From contig DXCK01000113.1 in the NCBI GenBank assembly GCA_019116045.1, positions 1-64,000 on the forward strand: 64,000 bases of DNA, written 5' to 3'. Shown one piece after another: positions 1-12,820 of this stretch. Made by a program: the position numbers and the translations under genes. How positions within the stretch are numbered: the first letter of the stretch is position 1; every line of letters begins with the position of its first letter. Source of the DNA: Candidatus Bacteroides merdipullorum (GTDB lineage Bacteria; Bacteroidota; Bacteroidia; Bacteroidales; Bacteroidaceae). Below the pieces are notes generated by a model. That model was not told the origin of the DNA, ran no database searches, and saw nothing but the letters and a program-made list of their open reading frames with translations.

Positions 1-1236
1 TGGAGATTTTATCATATCTATGAAACTGATACCGTCGAGAGTTTGTATAGTGGTATATTTATTGATACCAGCCATGTCGAGGATTGTGGGGAAGAAATCT
101 TCTATCATTATTCGCTGGTCGTTTTGTGTACCGCCTTTCGTGATGCCTGGCCAATAGACAATCATTGGTTCACGTACTCCTCCCATGAAAGCAGAACCTT
201 TTCCTGCGCGTGCTGGGTAGTTCTGGTCTCGATTGGCTCGTCCTTGTCGTACATTGTTGAGTCCTTGGCCACCGTTGTCAGACATGAATAGGATGATGGT
301 GTTTTTCCCTGTTTCGGGATTTTGTTCTAAATAGTTCAGTAAATCGCCCAAGCTTTTATCCATACCTTCTACTAATGCGGCGTAGCGTGCTTCTTTTTCA
401 TTGAGGGTATCGTTCAGTTGTATGTCATAACGCCCTCGATAGTTGTTGCTGAATCGTTTATCGTCATCGTAAGGAGAATGGACTGCATAATGGGACATAT
501 ACAGATAGAACGGTTTGCCCATTTCAGTAGCACGTTTGATGTTGGCAATGGCTTCACGCGTCAAAGCTTCTGTCAGAAAGATGTCTTGTCCATGGTATTT
601 CTCCAAACCGTGTACGGCAAAGCGTGTGCCTTCTCCGAAGTTCTTAGTCCCAAGGTAGCTTCCCGGAGCTCCATTGGGGCCTCCGCCGATGTTTATGTCA
701 AATCCCATAGTCGCGGGATCTCCGCCTGGCGTGTTGCGTGCGCCGAAATGTGCTTTACCGCAGTGAATAGTGAAATAACCGTTGTCTTTCAGAATTTGGG
801 GTAAAGAAGTGATAGGAGTGGAGTTGTTGATTAGTCCGGCTGTGTTACTCGGTTGAATACCGTTGTAGTTCCAATCAGGCAATGCGATTGTTGAACTGGT
901 GGCATCCGTTTTTTGGTCCTTTTCCAATGTCCAGTTCGTGACACGATGGCGTGAAGCGTTCATGCCAGACATCAAGCTGCATCGTGTAGGGGAAGATATG
1001 GCGCAGGCATAAGCTTCTGTGAACCGGACTCCCATTTGTGCTAAGCGTTCCATGTTGGGGGTGCGGAAGCGTTGGTTCAGGGCTGTCTGTTGATTTTTAT
1101 AGAAAGGGACAGAAGTATCTTGCCAACCCATGTCGTCGACAAGAAAGAGAATTATGTTAGGATGTGCTACCTCTTGGGCGTTCGAAGCCAAGGCGGCTAA
1201 TACTAAACTTGAAAAGGAGAATGTTTTTTTCATCAT
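1..1236 (-). CDS. Sulfatase, C-terminus truncated by window edge
   Basis: Reverse-strand reading from ATG at 1236/1233: MMKKTFSFSSLVLAALASNAQEVAHPNIILFLVDDMGWQD...CAISSPTRCSLMSGMNASRHR; S-x-P-T-R matches the Ser-type sulfatase formylglycine motif. Confidence 0.9.
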   Translation of the reverse strand, partial: MMKKTFSFSSLVLAALASNAQEVAHPNIILFLVDDMGWQDTSVPFYKNQQTALNQRFRTPNMERLAQMGVRFTEAYACAISSPTRCSLMSGMNASRHRVTNWTLEKDQKTDATSSTIALPDWNYNGIQPSNTAGLINNSTPITSLPQILKDNGYFTIHCGKAHFGARNTPGGDPATMGFDINIGGGPNGAPGSYLGTKNFGEGTRFAVHGLEKYHGQDIFLTEALTREAIANIKRATEMGKPFYLYMSHYAVHSPYDDDKRFSNNYRGRYDIQLNDTLNEKEARYAALVEGMDKSLGDLLNYLEQNPETGKNTIILFMSDNGGQGLNNVRQGRANRDQNYPARAGKGSAFMGGVREPMIVYWPGITKGGTQNDQRIMIEDFFPTILDMAGINKYTTIQTLDGISFIDMIKSP

Positions 1237-1255
1237 TTGTCTTAGTATAAATTGA

Positions 1256-2827
1256 TTAAAGGGGTGTTTTTTGAGCGCGTACTTTACGGAGAATGCTTTC
1301 CAATTCAAAAACAGTTTCTGGATGTTGAGTTGCTACGTTTTCTTGTTCATACACGTCGTTTTTCATGTTATATAGTTGCGGTGTAGGGCAGTTACCAGTT
1401 TCTACTTTCGAGCCCCAAGTCATAGTGGGGCCGTCATTGGCTTCTATGTATTTCCATTTAGGTGTACGGACGGACAGCGTATGGTTGGCTGCTTGTTCGA
1501 TGACCCATGGACGTCCTGCATACTTTTTCCCCAATAGCTCCTCTAAATAATTATGACTATCAGGAGCACTCCCTTTGGGTAGGCGTGCGTCAATAAGTGC
1601 AGCCAGCGATGCCATCCAGTCTATTTGCGACATTAAAGCATCCGATTCACTTTGAGGTTTAATGTATTTGGGCCAGCAGGCAATGGCTGGTACCCGTGTG
1701 CCTCCTTCGTAAGCACTGTATTTATAGCCGCGCAAAGGCCCGCTGGGTTTATGATTGCCCAACAATTCTTCTGCCTGGTCCTGATATCCATCATTCACTA
1801 CCGGGCCATTATCGCTGGAGAGGATGATGAGTGTATTGTCGCTTATGCCCAGTTCATCAAGTGTCTGCATGATTTGTCCTACACACCAATCGAATTGTAC
1901 AATGGCGTCTCCGCGCAGTCCCATCGTAGATTTTCCTCTGAAACGTGGGTGAGGGAAACGTGGGACATGTACATCGTTTGTGGCGAAGTAAATAAAGAAA
2001 GGTTTATTGTGGTGCTTCCGTATGAATTGAGTGGCATGGAGGGTGATGGAATCGGCAATATTTTCATCTTTCCACAAGGCCTGTCCGCCACCTTTCATAT
2101 ATCCGATACGGCTGATGCCATTGACTATAGATTGGTCATGTCCATGTTTGGGCGCGGGCTTCAGATTATATAACAGTTCGGGATGTGCTTTACCCGTGGG
2201 CTCACCTGCAAAATTTTGTTTATAGCTGACTTCGATTGGGGGGGCGGAAGCGTCATAATTGGCTACACATCCGTCTTCGATGAATACGCAAGGAACGCGG
2301 TCGGCTGTGGCTGCCATGATGTAATGATGGTCAAAACCCAAGTCTGCAGGTGTGGCTGCCAATGGTGCATTCCAATCTTGTTCACCACTCTTATTACCCA
2401 ATCCGAGATGCCATTTGCCAAACACAGCCGTAGTATATCCAGTGTGTTTGAACATGTCGGCCAAGGTATATTGCCATGGTTGTATTATCATGGCTGCATC
2501 TCCATTGGCGATATCAGTGTCCGGACGGCGCCAAGCATATTCACCTGTCAACAAGGAATAGCGTGAAGGGGTACTGGTCGCTGCTACGGCATGCATGTCG
2601 GTAAAACGGATGCCTTTGGCTGCCAGACGGTCGACATTAGGCGTACGGACTCCTTGAGCGCCATAGCATGATAAATCTCCGTAGCCCAAATCGTCTGCGT
2701 AAATCAGAATGACATTCGGCTTTTCAGGTTCGTCCATCCGTTTGTCCTTCTGGGAAGCCCCTGCTCCCGTTGCTGTTGTGGTAAGCACAGGAGAGAGGAG
2801 GCTTAATGTAAAGAAAAAAGGTTTCAT
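1256..2827 (-). CDS. Sulfatase (Ser-type)
   Basis: 523 aa; signal-like N-terminus, NVILIYADDLGYGDLSCYG, and ATSTPSRYSLLTGEYAWR (S-x-P-S-R). Confidence 0.95.
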   Translation of the reverse strand: MKPFFFTLSLLSPVLTTTATGAGASQKDKRMDEPEKPNVILIYADDLGYGDLSCYGAQGVRTPNVDRLAAKGIRFTDMHAVAATSTPSRYSLLTGEYAWRRPDTDIANGDAAMIIQPWQYTLADMFKHTGYTTAVFGKWHLGLGNKSGEQDWNAPLAATPADLGFDHHYIMAATADRVPCVFIEDGCVANYDASAPPIEVSYKQNFAGEPTGKAHPELLYNLKPAPKHGHDQSIVNGISRIGYMKGGGQALWKDENIADSITLHATQFIRKHHNKPFFIYFATNDVHVPRFPHPRFRGKSTMGLRGDAIVQFDWCVGQIMQTLDELGISDNTLIILSSDNGPVVNDGYQDQAEELLGNHKPSGPLRGYKYSAYEGGTRVPAIACWPKYIKPQSESDALMSQIDWMASLAALIDARLPKGSAPDSHNYLEELLGKKYAGRPWVIEQAANHTLSVRTPKWKYIEANDGPTMTWGSKVETGNCPTPQLYNMKNDVYEQENVATQHPETVFELESILRKVRAQKTPL

Positions 2828-2864
2828 GGTCGGTCCGTTTTGTATTCCATTTGAAGGTATGGGT

Positions 2865-6461
<3,597 letters not shown>

Positions 6462-6563
6462 TTATGGATTAATGTTCGTTTGCTTGAATGGAGAACGAAG
6501 AATGAGGCTGGTCTGCTCACTCTCCATTCTCCATTGAGGCGACCAGTGGCGTCGGTTATTTGC

Positions 6564-8390
6564 TTACCGGTCGAGCGTTATCCCGAGTTCTTTTATGTCT
6601 ACTATGGCCGTTTGCCCGTCAGGAGTAGTGGCCTCCAGGCGGATGAAGCGCGCTTGGGGGACTTCCTTCAGTGTTACGGTTTGCGGCACGGGGTTGTGCA
6701 TGATGTTGCTGAACTCGCCGGGTGTGGACATCGTGTTCCACTGTTGTCCATCTATGCTGGTGCTGAATTGATAGCGGAAGGCCATTGTCGGCCGGGCTTC
6801 GCCGTTCAGCGGGGCATAGGTGAAGGCTTTCAGGGAGACGGCTTTACCCAGGTCTATGGTCAGCGGATTGGCAGATAGCACTTTCCATGAGTCTCGTGGC
6901 AGGTCGTTCCATTGTGTTTCGTCTTGGCTTTCGGACAGGGGAGGAGCGTAGTAGGCGGCCACGTTGCTGATGTTGGCTTTCAGGCGGGTGGACAGCAGTT
7001 TGAGGCGCAGACGGGTAGCTTCTGTTTCGGGAAAGCGTAGCAGGCGTTTGTAACCTATGGTCGTTCCTTGGCCCAGTGTTTGCCATTGTCCGTCCACCAA
7101 GGCTTCTACTTCGAAGCTTTCAACGCGTTGGCCTTTGGAAATATCTTCTTGTAGGAGAACGACGTTGATGCGCGAGCCTTCTTTCAGCGTGTATTCTTGG
7201 CTTTTGCCTCCGGCGGCTGTCCAGAGCGTCTGTCCGTCTGTCACACGGTTGTCGGCAAAGGCACGGCTGCGATAATCGGCAAACTCTTTGAGCCGTTGCA
7301 CGTCGTTCTCGTGGATGAGTCCGCGGCAGTCGGGTGGAATGTTGAGCAAGAGTACGGAGTTGTAGCCTACTGATTGGAAATAGATGTCCGTCAGGTGTTT
7401 CAAGCTTTTCACTTGGTTGTCTTGGTCGGCATGGTAGAACCATCCGGGGCGGATGGATACGTCTACTTCCGACGGATACCAGAACAGTTCGTTGGCTTTG
7501 GCCAGTATGTCTCGGCCACCCAGGTCGGGCGATTTGGGGCGGATGCCCAAGGCGCTGTTGACGCTGTCCGAGCGGGTGTAGATGCCGGGTGCCAGTACGG
7601 TGGCGCTCCATTCGGTTTCGCGGCCTAAGCCTTTTTCGTTGCCTACCCAGCGCACGTCGTCGCCCATGATGGCCATGACGGCTTTAGGCTGTAAGGTCTG
7701 GATGGTTTTGTAGAAGGCTTCCCAGTCGTACACTTGTTTTTTCCCGTTGGGGCCTTCGGCGCATGCGCCGTCAAACCATACTTCGTGCACTTCTCCGTAG
7801 TTGGTCAGCAATTCGGTCAGTTGGTCGATGAAGAACTGGTTGTAGCGGGGCGAGTCGCCGTAGCTTTCGGCGTTGCGGTCCCAGGGCGAGAGGTAGACGC
7901 CAAATTTCATGTCGTATTTGGTGCATGCGTCGCGCAGTTCTTTCACCACGTCGCCTTTCCCGCCTTTCCAGGGCGAGGAGGCTACGCTGTGCTGGGTGGT
8001 TTTGGTGGGCCACAGGCAGAAGCCGTCGTGGTGTTTGGCTGTAAGGATAACCATTCGGAAACCAGCTTCCTTCAGTGTACGCACCCATTGTTCGGTGTCC
8101 AGCTCGGTTGGGTTGAACAAGGCCGGGTCTTCCTTGCCGTCGCCCCATTCGCGGTTGGTAAAGGTATTGATGCCGAAGTGTAGGAAAGCGGTCAGCTCCA
8201 GTTGTTGCCACTCCAGTTGTTGGGGTGAGGGTACGAGACGGGCTGCCATGTCTACTTTTTCTTCCAGGGTAGCTCCTGGCGGAAAGCTGATGTGCTTGAC
8301 GAAGTTCTTTTCGCTTCGCTGTGAGCATCCTTCCAGTGCGGAACAGGCGAGCAAGCACAGCACAATAGCTAACAGATTGATTCTCTTCAT
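6564..8390 (-). CDS. Alpha-L-fucosidase (GH29), lipoprotein, C-terminal F5/8-type domain
   Basis: 608 aa; lipobox LEGC, TAFLHFGINTFTNREWGDG, TAKHHDGFCLWPTKTT, EVWFDGA. Confidence 0.92.
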   Translation of the reverse strand: MKRINLLAIVLCLLACSALEGCSQRSEKNFVKHISFPPGATLEEKVDMAARLVPSPQQLEWQQLELTAFLHFGINTFTNREWGDGKEDPALFNPTELDTEQWVRTLKEAGFRMVILTAKHHDGFCLWPTKTTQHSVASSPWKGGKGDVVKELRDACTKYDMKFGVYLSPWDRNAESYGDSPRYNQFFIDQLTELLTNYGEVHEVWFDGACAEGPNGKKQVYDWEAFYKTIQTLQPKAVMAIMGDDVRWVGNEKGLGRETEWSATVLAPGIYTRSDSVNSALGIRPKSPDLGGRDILAKANELFWYPSEVDVSIRPGWFYHADQDNQVKSLKHLTDIYFQSVGYNSVLLLNIPPDCRGLIHENDVQRLKEFADYRSRAFADNRVTDGQTLWTAAGGKSQEYTLKEGSRINVVLLQEDISKGQRVESFEVEALVDGQWQTLGQGTTIGYKRLLRFPETEATRLRLKLLSTRLKANISNVAAYYAPPLSESQDETQWNDLPRDSWKVLSANPLTIDLGKAVSLKAFTYAPLNGEARPTMAFRYQFSTSIDGQQWNTMSTPGEFSNIMHNPVPQTVTLKEVPQARFIRLEATTPDGQTAIVDIKELGITLDR

Positions 8391-8406
8391 GGTTATCTTT
8401 CGTTTG

Positions 8407-10737
8407 TCAGTTGATAATGATTTCGTCTATATACACGCGTGAGGGTTGCCCCGGACGCACGTGGTTGTCTGGGCAGTTGCCGGGAGTGTCCAGTGTGAAA
8501 CGCACGTAGCGTCCTTTTTGCCCGGGAGTGTTCACGGTCAGGTCTTCGATGAAATTGCCTTCCTGGAAGATGTCGCTGTCGGCATATTCCAGCCGTCCGA
8601 TTTCTTTGAAGGTCTGGTTGTCATCGGATACTTCTACAATGACTCTCCTTGGCTTGTGGACTGCCATGCCATAATTGGTGACGCAGCCTACGGTGCATTG
8701 GTCAAAGCTTTCTGTCTGCTGCAAGTCTATCGTGAGCGAGTAGTCCTTGCCCAAGTCGCCCGTGTACCATTCGAAGTCCGTCTGCTTCAGACTGCCTCTC
8801 AGGCCGTTTACCACGATGTCGGCTGCCTGTGGCGTGCCGCTCAGTGGTTTGGCTGTCGCGCGGTTCCATGCCAAGGGGAGAATCAGCAGTTCGCCCATTT
8901 GTTCACCATGGGCAAAGGTAGCGGCTTTTATGGTCATATCCTTGTCTGCGAGTATTTTTTCTTTGTACAGCGTCGACGAGGTGGTGGGCTGGCTGCCGTC
9001 TGTGGTGTAGCGCAGCTCTACGTCCGGGCGTTCACACTCCAGGCTAACTGCCAGTTTTCCTTCCGCAGTGGGGTGGATGCTGTGTTGTATGTTATACATC
9101 GAGTGTGCCGTTACGATTCCTTTTTGAGCCAGGTGGGCCAGGTAGTTGTCCAGACCCTTCAGGAAGGTAGGCCAGTCTTTGCGTCCCTTGGGTGCCCATG
9201 CCGTTTCGGCCAGGGCGGCCAGACGGGGGAAGGTGAGGTAGAACACGTCGTCGGGCTTGCTGCAGAACTCTGTCCACATGCAGGCTTGTACGCCCATCAG
9301 CAGAGGCTCGTATTCCGGTTTCCAGTCGGCTTGCACAGGTTCGTAGTCATAGACGTTCTTCAGTGTGTTGTTGCCAAAGTAGGTAGTCGGTTCAAACCAT
9401 TGTGGCCCTTGGTAGCGTATGAGGTAGAGCACCCGGGCCGGAGCCATGATAAAACGGTGTCCTTGGGCGGCGGCTTTCAGGGCAGCTTTGCCAAAGCCTT
9501 GCCAGCCCAGGATGATGGACTCTTCGGGCAGTTGGCTGTTGGTCAGTTCGTCCCAGCCGATGACCTCTTTGCCGTGGCTGCGCACGTAGTCGGCCATGCG
9601 TCCCATGAAGTACCCTTGCAGGGCTTCTTCGTCTTTCAGGCGTTCGTGGCGGATGCGGGCTTGGCACAGCGGACACTTTTGCCAGTTGTTTTTGTTGGCT
9701 TCGTCTCCTCCCAAATGTATGTAGCGCGAAGGGAATAGGGCCATGACTTCATCCAGCACGTCTTGCAGGAAGGTATAGGCGCGGTCGTTGCCGGCACAGA
9801 ATATGACTTCTGCGTTCCGTCCCCCCAGTCCGGGCAATACGCCGATAAAATCTTTTACTACCGGGCAGGCATATTCCGGATAGGCGGCCAGTGCGGCATT
9901 GGAATGGGCGGGGATGTCAATCTCTGGGATGATTTCAATTTGTCGGTCGGCGGCATAGCGGATGATTTCTTTCATGTCCTCCTGCGTATAGAAGCCGCCT
10001 ACGGGTGTCGGTTCGTCGCGTTTCGGGTTGCGGCGGTCGGGGAAAGGTTGGTTGCCCCGGTCTACGCGCCATGCCCCCACTTCGGTCAGGCGCGGATATT
10101 TCTTAATCTCCAGTCTCCAGCCGTTGTCATCGCTCAGGTGTAAATGCAGGCGGTTGATTTTCAGCATGGCGATGCAATCTATCATGCGCATCACGTCTTC
10201 TTTGGGCAGGAAATAGCGCGATACGTCCAGCATGTAGCCACGGTATCCGAAGCGTGGCTCGTCTTTGATGTTCACGGCGGGGATTGTCCAACGGTTGTCA
10301 ACGGAGTTTTCTCCTTCGATGGACGGAGGAAGTAGCAAGCGTAGGCTTTGCAGGGCATAGAAGAAACCACGGGAATCGGAAGCCTTGATATTGATTTGTT
10401 TAGAGGTTACTTGCAGTTCGTAAGCCTCGGCTTTCAGCGTAGTGTCTTTGAGGAGGCGGATATCACCTTTTTCACCGATTTGTACGGCAGGGGTAAAGCC
10501 GGCTGCGCGAGTGAAAAGGTTGGCAAAGCCTTCGGCTACGCTTCGTTCATCTTCATCGGTGATGCTTAGGACGGTATTTGCCGTGATGCGGAATGTGCCA
10601 TCGCTTTTCTCGCTCGAAAGAGGTTGGGGGACAAGGAAGGCGTCCGTCTTTTCAGATGTTCCGGTACAGGCGGACAGGGCCAGGACGGCAGACAGCACGC
10701 AAATCAACATTCGTTGGATGGTATTCTGGTTCTTCAT
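8407..10737 (-). CDS. Beta-N-acetylhexosaminidase (GH20), lipoprotein, with chitobiase-C-like and F5/8 C-terminal domains
   Basis: Probable start MKNQNTIQRML at 10737, lipobox LSAC; YIHLGGDEANKNNW catalytic motif. The ORF-track start at 10875 is probably too early. Confidence 0.92.
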   Translation of the reverse strand: MKNQNTIQRMLICVLSAVLALSACTGTSEKTDAFLVPQPLSSEKSDGTFRITANTVLSITDEDERSVAEGFANLFTRAAGFTPAVQIGEKGDIRLLKDTTLKAEAYELQVTSKQINIKASDSRGFFYALQSLRLLLPPSIEGENSVDNRWTIPAVNIKDEPRFGYRGYMLDVSRYFLPKEDVMRMIDCIAMLKINRLHLHLSDDNGWRLEIKKYPRLTEVGAWRVDRGNQPFPDRRNPKRDEPTPVGGFYTQEDMKEIIRYAADRQIEIIPEIDIPAHSNAALAAYPEYACPVVKDFIGVLPGLGGRNAEVIFCAGNDRAYTFLQDVLDEVMALFPSRYIHLGGDEANKNNWQKCPLCQARIRHERLKDEEALQGYFMGRMADYVRSHGKEVIGWDELTNSQLPEESIILGWQGFGKAALKAAAQGHRFIMAPARVLYLIRYQGPQWFEPTTYFGNNTLKNVYDYEPVQADWKPEYEPLLMGVQACMWTEFCSKPDDVFYLTFPRLAALAETAWAPKGRKDWPTFLKGLDNYLAHLAQKGIVTAHSMYNIQHSIHPTAEGKLAVSLECERPDVELRYTTDGSQPTTSSTLYKEKILADKDMTIKAATFAHGEQMGELLILPLAWNRATAKPLSGTPQAADIVVNGLRGSLKQTDFEWYTGDLGKDYSLTIDLQQTESFDQCTVGCVTNYGMAVHKPRRVIVEVSDDNQTFKEIGRLEYADSDIFQEGNFIEDLTVNTPGQKGRYVRFTLDTPGNCPDNHVRPGQPSRVYIDEIIIN

Positions 10738-10840
10738 TGGAAGCGTTTTTTTAGGTTCATAGTCGTATGGAGGATTTGTCTGGGTCGGGATTTGGGGGTG
10801 TGAGGCGGAGCTTTGTTCCGTTCCGGCCAAAGTATGAGAA

Positions 10841-10886
10841 AGTCCGCACGGTTGCAACTTTGCAACACCTTGCAACCGTGCGGACT
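10841..10886. repeat. 17-bp perfect inverted repeat (AGTCCGCACGGTTGCAA / TTGCAACCGTGCGGACT), 12-nt loop
   Basis: Read directly; lies between susD-like and GH20 genes. Confidence 0.9.
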
Positions 10887-10945
10887 ATGTGGCCGGGAGG
10901 AAGCCTGCCGAAGCAAGACTTCTCTCCCGTCAGAGAACAAGGGCG

Positions 10946-12790
10946 TTAATATCCCGGATTGTTTCCGGTGATAGACGGGTTGGCGTCTATTTCCGTCTGC
11001 GGGATGGGGAAGAGCATCATCTTTTCCAGGAATTCGGCCGTCAGGTTTCCGTTGTTGTACAGGCGCTCCGTGAAGCGGTTGTTAGACTCGTTGTAATAGG
11101 CGTTTCCTGCCTGAACCATTTCGTGCTGGTTGTGGTAGTCCAGGAACTCTTTCAAGAACTCCGTTCCGCGCAGGCGGGCCATATCCCAGATGTCCGGCTC
11201 GCCCCACAATTCGAAGATGCGTTCGTAGTACAACTTCTTGCGTACCGTCGTCTGGTCCAGCGTGCTGCTCCAGGCGGCAGGTTCGGTGGCTGCCTTTTCG
11301 CCGGCCGAATTGCGGGCGCGCTCCAATACTTCGTTGGCCAATGCAACTGCCCGCGAGGGGTTGCCTAATTCGTTGTACACGTCCGCCATCAGCAGCAGCA
11401 TTTCGGCGTAACGATATACCATCAGGTTTTTATGGGCAGCCTGGGCAGCTTGGTATTGGTCGAAGGCCTTGCCGAACGAAGGATAAGCGTAGGCATTTCC
11501 TTTGCGCGCAAAAGAATTTTCTGCTTTCTGCAGAGCCGTGATGCGGGCTTTTTCTTGCGGTGTGGCGTCGGCGGGAATCTCCATATTTTTCAACTCATCC
11601 AAGGTCATCCCGTAGGGTACTGTGGCGACAAATTGTTTCAGGACAGGATTCCCGCTGTTGTTCTTGATGGGATTTCCCTCTGCATCCAAAAGATAAACGC
11701 CGGCTACCGTGTAGGTCAGTTTCGGATAGGCATAAGTCGAATCGTTGGGCGACAACTCTAAGCCGACTTGCGGCTTCGGGTTGGCTTGATTGTTGCCGGG
11801 ATAGGTTCTCCATTGCGTCAGGAAAGTGGTCTCCATGCGCGGGTCGCCCGGATAGAAGCCTCTTTGCAGGTCATACGCACTGAACGAGAAAGCATGCGTA
11901 GTCCAGTTGACACCCGTTGTCGAAGCTTGAGGACACAAGCGGTTGCTGCCTCGGTTGTAGGCTGCGGAGGCATTTCCAATGAAGTTTATCTGGAAGATGG
12001 CTTCTTTGGAGCCGGTTACCCATTCGCCAAACAAGTCTGCATAGTTGCTTTCCAGTTCGTACGGGCCGTGTTCATACACGTCGTCAAAGTATGTTTTGGC
12101 GTTTTCCAGGTTTTGCTGCGTGTCGATGCCCAAAACTGCCATTTTGTGGTAAACCTTGCCTAAGTAAGCCTTTACCGTCCAACGGCAGGCGCGTTCATTT
12201 TCTTTTGGCTCTTCGCTGATGGCCAATGCATCTGTCAGGTCTTGTATGATTTGCTTGAATACATCCTCGCGGGGCGTGCGGGGCATAGCGATGCCTTCGG
12301 AGGTAGAAGCTACCGTTTTCAGGGGCACGTCGCCGAAGAGTGTCACCAGGTTGAGGTAAGCTACGGCGCGCAGGAATTTGGCTTCGCCTACGTACTGCGT
12401 GATAAGCTCTTCGCTCAGTCCGCTGCCTTGCATGTTTTCAATGAAAGCATTCGATTCGGAGATAACCTTGTACAAGCCGTCCCACATCGCTCCTATTTGT
12501 CCGATGCTTGGCGTGGGGGTGAGGCTGGTAAACAAGTCTGGGTCGCCAGCATTGCGCTGTGCCCACGCATGTCCGCCCACGGCGATAAGTACTTCTTGCA
12601 TGTTTTGGCCATATACGTTGCTGGTTGCAAAGTAAGAGTAGCAACCGCGCAAGGCCAGATTGGCATTCTCTGGGTTCGAGAATACGATCTCGTTGTTTTG
12701 GCTGTACAGCGGATCTTCATCCAGGCAAGACGTCAGGCTGAAGGCTGCTGCCATCGACAAAATCAAGTATTTATATCCTTTGAATTTCAT
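10946..12790 (-). CDS. SusD-like outer-membrane glycan-binding lipoprotein (RagB/SusD)
   Basis: MKFKGYKYLILSMAAAFSLTSCLDEDP lipobox; SusD-family composition; adjacent to SusC. Confidence 0.95.
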   Translation of the reverse strand: MKFKGYKYLILSMAAAFSLTSCLDEDPLYSQNNEIVFSNPENANLALRGCYSYFATSNVYGQNMQEVLIAVGGHAWAQRNAGDPDLFTSLTPTPSIGQIGAMWDGLYKVISESNAFIENMQGSGLSEELITQYVGEAKFLRAVAYLNLVTLFGDVPLKTVASTSEGIAMPRTPREDVFKQIIQDLTDALAISEEPKENERACRWTVKAYLGKVYHKMAVLGIDTQQNLENAKTYFDDVYEHGPYELESNYADLFGEWVTGSKEAIFQINFIGNASAAYNRGSNRLCPQASTTGVNWTTHAFSFSAYDLQRGFYPGDPRMETTFLTQWRTYPGNNQANPKPQVGLELSPNDSTYAYPKLTYTVAGVYLLDAEGNPIKNNSGNPVLKQFVATVPYGMTLDELKNMEIPADATPQEKARITALQKAENSFARKGNAYAYPSFGKAFDQYQAAQAAHKNLMVYRYAEMLLLMADVYNELGNPSRAVALANEVLERARNSAGEKAATEPAAWSSTLDQTTVRKKLYYERIFELWGEPDIWDMARLRGTEFLKEFLDYHNQHEMVQAGNAYYNESNNRFTERLYNNGNLTAEFLEKMMLFPIPQTEIDANPSITGNNPGY

Positions 12791-12820
12791 AATGGTTCTC
12801 AATATTAAAGGTTCATGATG

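Noticed and set aside
8446-9738. 430-aa plus-strand ORF antisense to GH20
   Set aside because: Shadow of the GH20 gene; low-complexity V/F/G-rich translation.
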